The notes beneath the pieces are model-generated. The model did not search any database. It was given only the letters and a program-made list of their open reading frames with translations, and was not told where the DNA came from. Below, piece after piece: positions 63,119-64,000 of a stretch of 64,000 nucleotides of DNA. Origin of the DNA: Nemertoderma westbladi (lineage: Eukaryota > Xenacoelomorpha > Nemertodermatida > Nemertodermatidae); assembly GCA_032718475.1 (NCBI GenBank), contig JAUCBJ010004334.1:62001-126000 (forward strand), in the 5' to 3' direction. A program made the translations under genes and the position numbers. The stretch's first letter is position 1. Every line of letters begins with the position of its first letter.

Positions 63119-64000
63119 TTATATATGGAGTGGGTGTGTGACTATATTATTTTATATTTTTTTATTATTACTTTATATTTATGTATGGATTATTATGTAC
63201 TTTATTATAATCGTTTTATTTAATTTTATTTAGTGGAATGTTATTTAGATTATTTAGTAGATTAGTGCAATATATTAGTGTTTATTACGTAATTACATAA
63301 TATATCTAGTGCGACAGCGAGAAATAATTCTTTTCTCTTTCCTTACTGTCCGTATTATATTATAAATGCGAGACTATAGTAAGATGACATGTCCGTACTT
63401 ATTAAAGTACAATAAAGCCACTACTATATTTAAGTATTATTGGTAGGCAGAGTATTAGGAATGCAAAGTTCAGATCCTCGTGTCTCGGCTAAACCAAGCT
63501 CTGGGTAGACCTTGGAAACGACTTGCCTCTTCACACTGACATTGCTTCGTGCGATATTGCTCTTCTACCTTATAACAAATAATACATATAGTAGCGTGAT
63601 GTCCCTCTAACAGTAGCGTAAATCGCAAATAAATCTGTTAAACTTTTTGACCATCTGTAATTCTAGTCGATTAAGATATCGTGGCACCCACCGATATACT
63701 TGAAAGACAAATTCTAGAATCAGTGGTTAACGTCCCCAGACAAGTTCTGGAATAAATCGGTGCTCATCCTAAATATTAATTTAATATTTATTAAAATCTG
63801 TAAAATCCCGATCCTTTAAAATTTCTAGTCAATTAAGATATCGCAGTATTTACCGATATTCTTAGAAGGACTATTTTATAGAATTAAGGATCCTAAGTCC
63901 CCAGATATGCTCTGGAATAAAATTTGTGTCAATTTAACATCAAATAATAAAATTCACGGGAATAAATTTAAATTCATATTCAAATGAATTTCATAAATTG
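63119..64000. other. AT-rich 3' flank of the BEL element
   Basis: TGTGTGACTATATTATTTTA at about 63133 follows the last codons and could be an LTR start, but no second copy is present. Two diverged copies of a unit of about 110 bp (TCTAGTC.ATTAAGATATCG, ACCGATAT.CTT, then GTCCCCAGA and CTCTGGAATAAA) occur at about 63660-63765 and 63823-63935. The first contains TGGCACCCACCGATA, which vaguely resembles a primer-binding site. Confidence 0.4.

Noticed and set aside
63690-63705. Primer-binding site TGGCACCCACCGATA
   Set aside because: Only loosely similar to known sites, lies downstream of the element body, and sits within a diverged tandem repeat; no paired LTR.

Overview
This window reads as nuclear DNA from an AT-rich, repeat-dense invertebrate animal. 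Nearly everything recognisable is transposon-derived: at least seven kinds of non-LTR retrotransposon (LINE) remnant, a Penelope-like fragment, a Gypsy integrase fragment, a deleted BEL/Pao element, a Harbinger transposase remnant and a terminal-inverted-repeat element with an 8-bp target duplication. There are also many minisatellites, fold-back structures and long C/G homopolymers. I see no convincing intact host gene, no tRNA or rRNA gene and no CRISPR. A CR1-type LINE that carries a 2A recoding peptide together with PHD, endonuclease and RT modules has been described in deuterostomes and molluscs, so a marine invertebrate is likely. The species cannot be fixed from sequence alone.

Layout. 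0-8.6 kb: a hypothetical ORF, RT and unknown pseudogenes, a 30-bp minisatellite reading as an Asp/Pro-rich decapeptide, a 1.4-kb TIR element with an 8-bp duplication, a GT-rich palindrome and a Harbinger remnant. 8.6-13.5 kb: a minus-strand LINE (family J) split by a second LINE (family R) with a 26-bp target duplication. 13.5-14.3 kb: a decayed membrane-protein-like stretch. 16.2-25.7 kb: a CR1 copy (A) plus remnants of a LINE family X, split by a complete 6.4-kb RTE-like element with an intact 1001-codon ORF and a 12-bp target duplication. 25.8-27.5 kb: CR1 copy C with signal peptide, 2A peptide and PHD finger fused in frame to the RT tail. 29.3-36.3 kb: X-type tail, then a two-ORF LINE (family P, copy 1). 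36.5-37.7 kb: a fold-back element. 37.8-42.0 kb: X plus CR1 copy B, the inverted partner of the 16-25 kb block and the empty site for the RTE insertion. 44.4-49.4 kb: Penelope-like RT fragment, then a second P copy whose ORF1 carries a SAP-like motif and 20-residue repeats. 49.8-53.5 kb: a LINE with its RT missing and a GC-rich inverted minisatellite cassette in its place, then a Gypsy integrase piece. 53.5-64 kb: a long leader region, then a BEL/Pao gag-protease with its RT deleted.

How the parts relate. The nesting gives a relative history. CR1 and X were joined, the joined block was duplicated in inverted orientation, and one copy was then split by the RTE element, while CR1 copies A and C lost internal segments in frame. 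Only the RTE ORF (21065-24070) looks like a complete potentially functional ORF. The 800-codon CR1-B frame is open but 5'-truncated. Coordinates outside the ORFs were counted by hand and may be off by a few bases.
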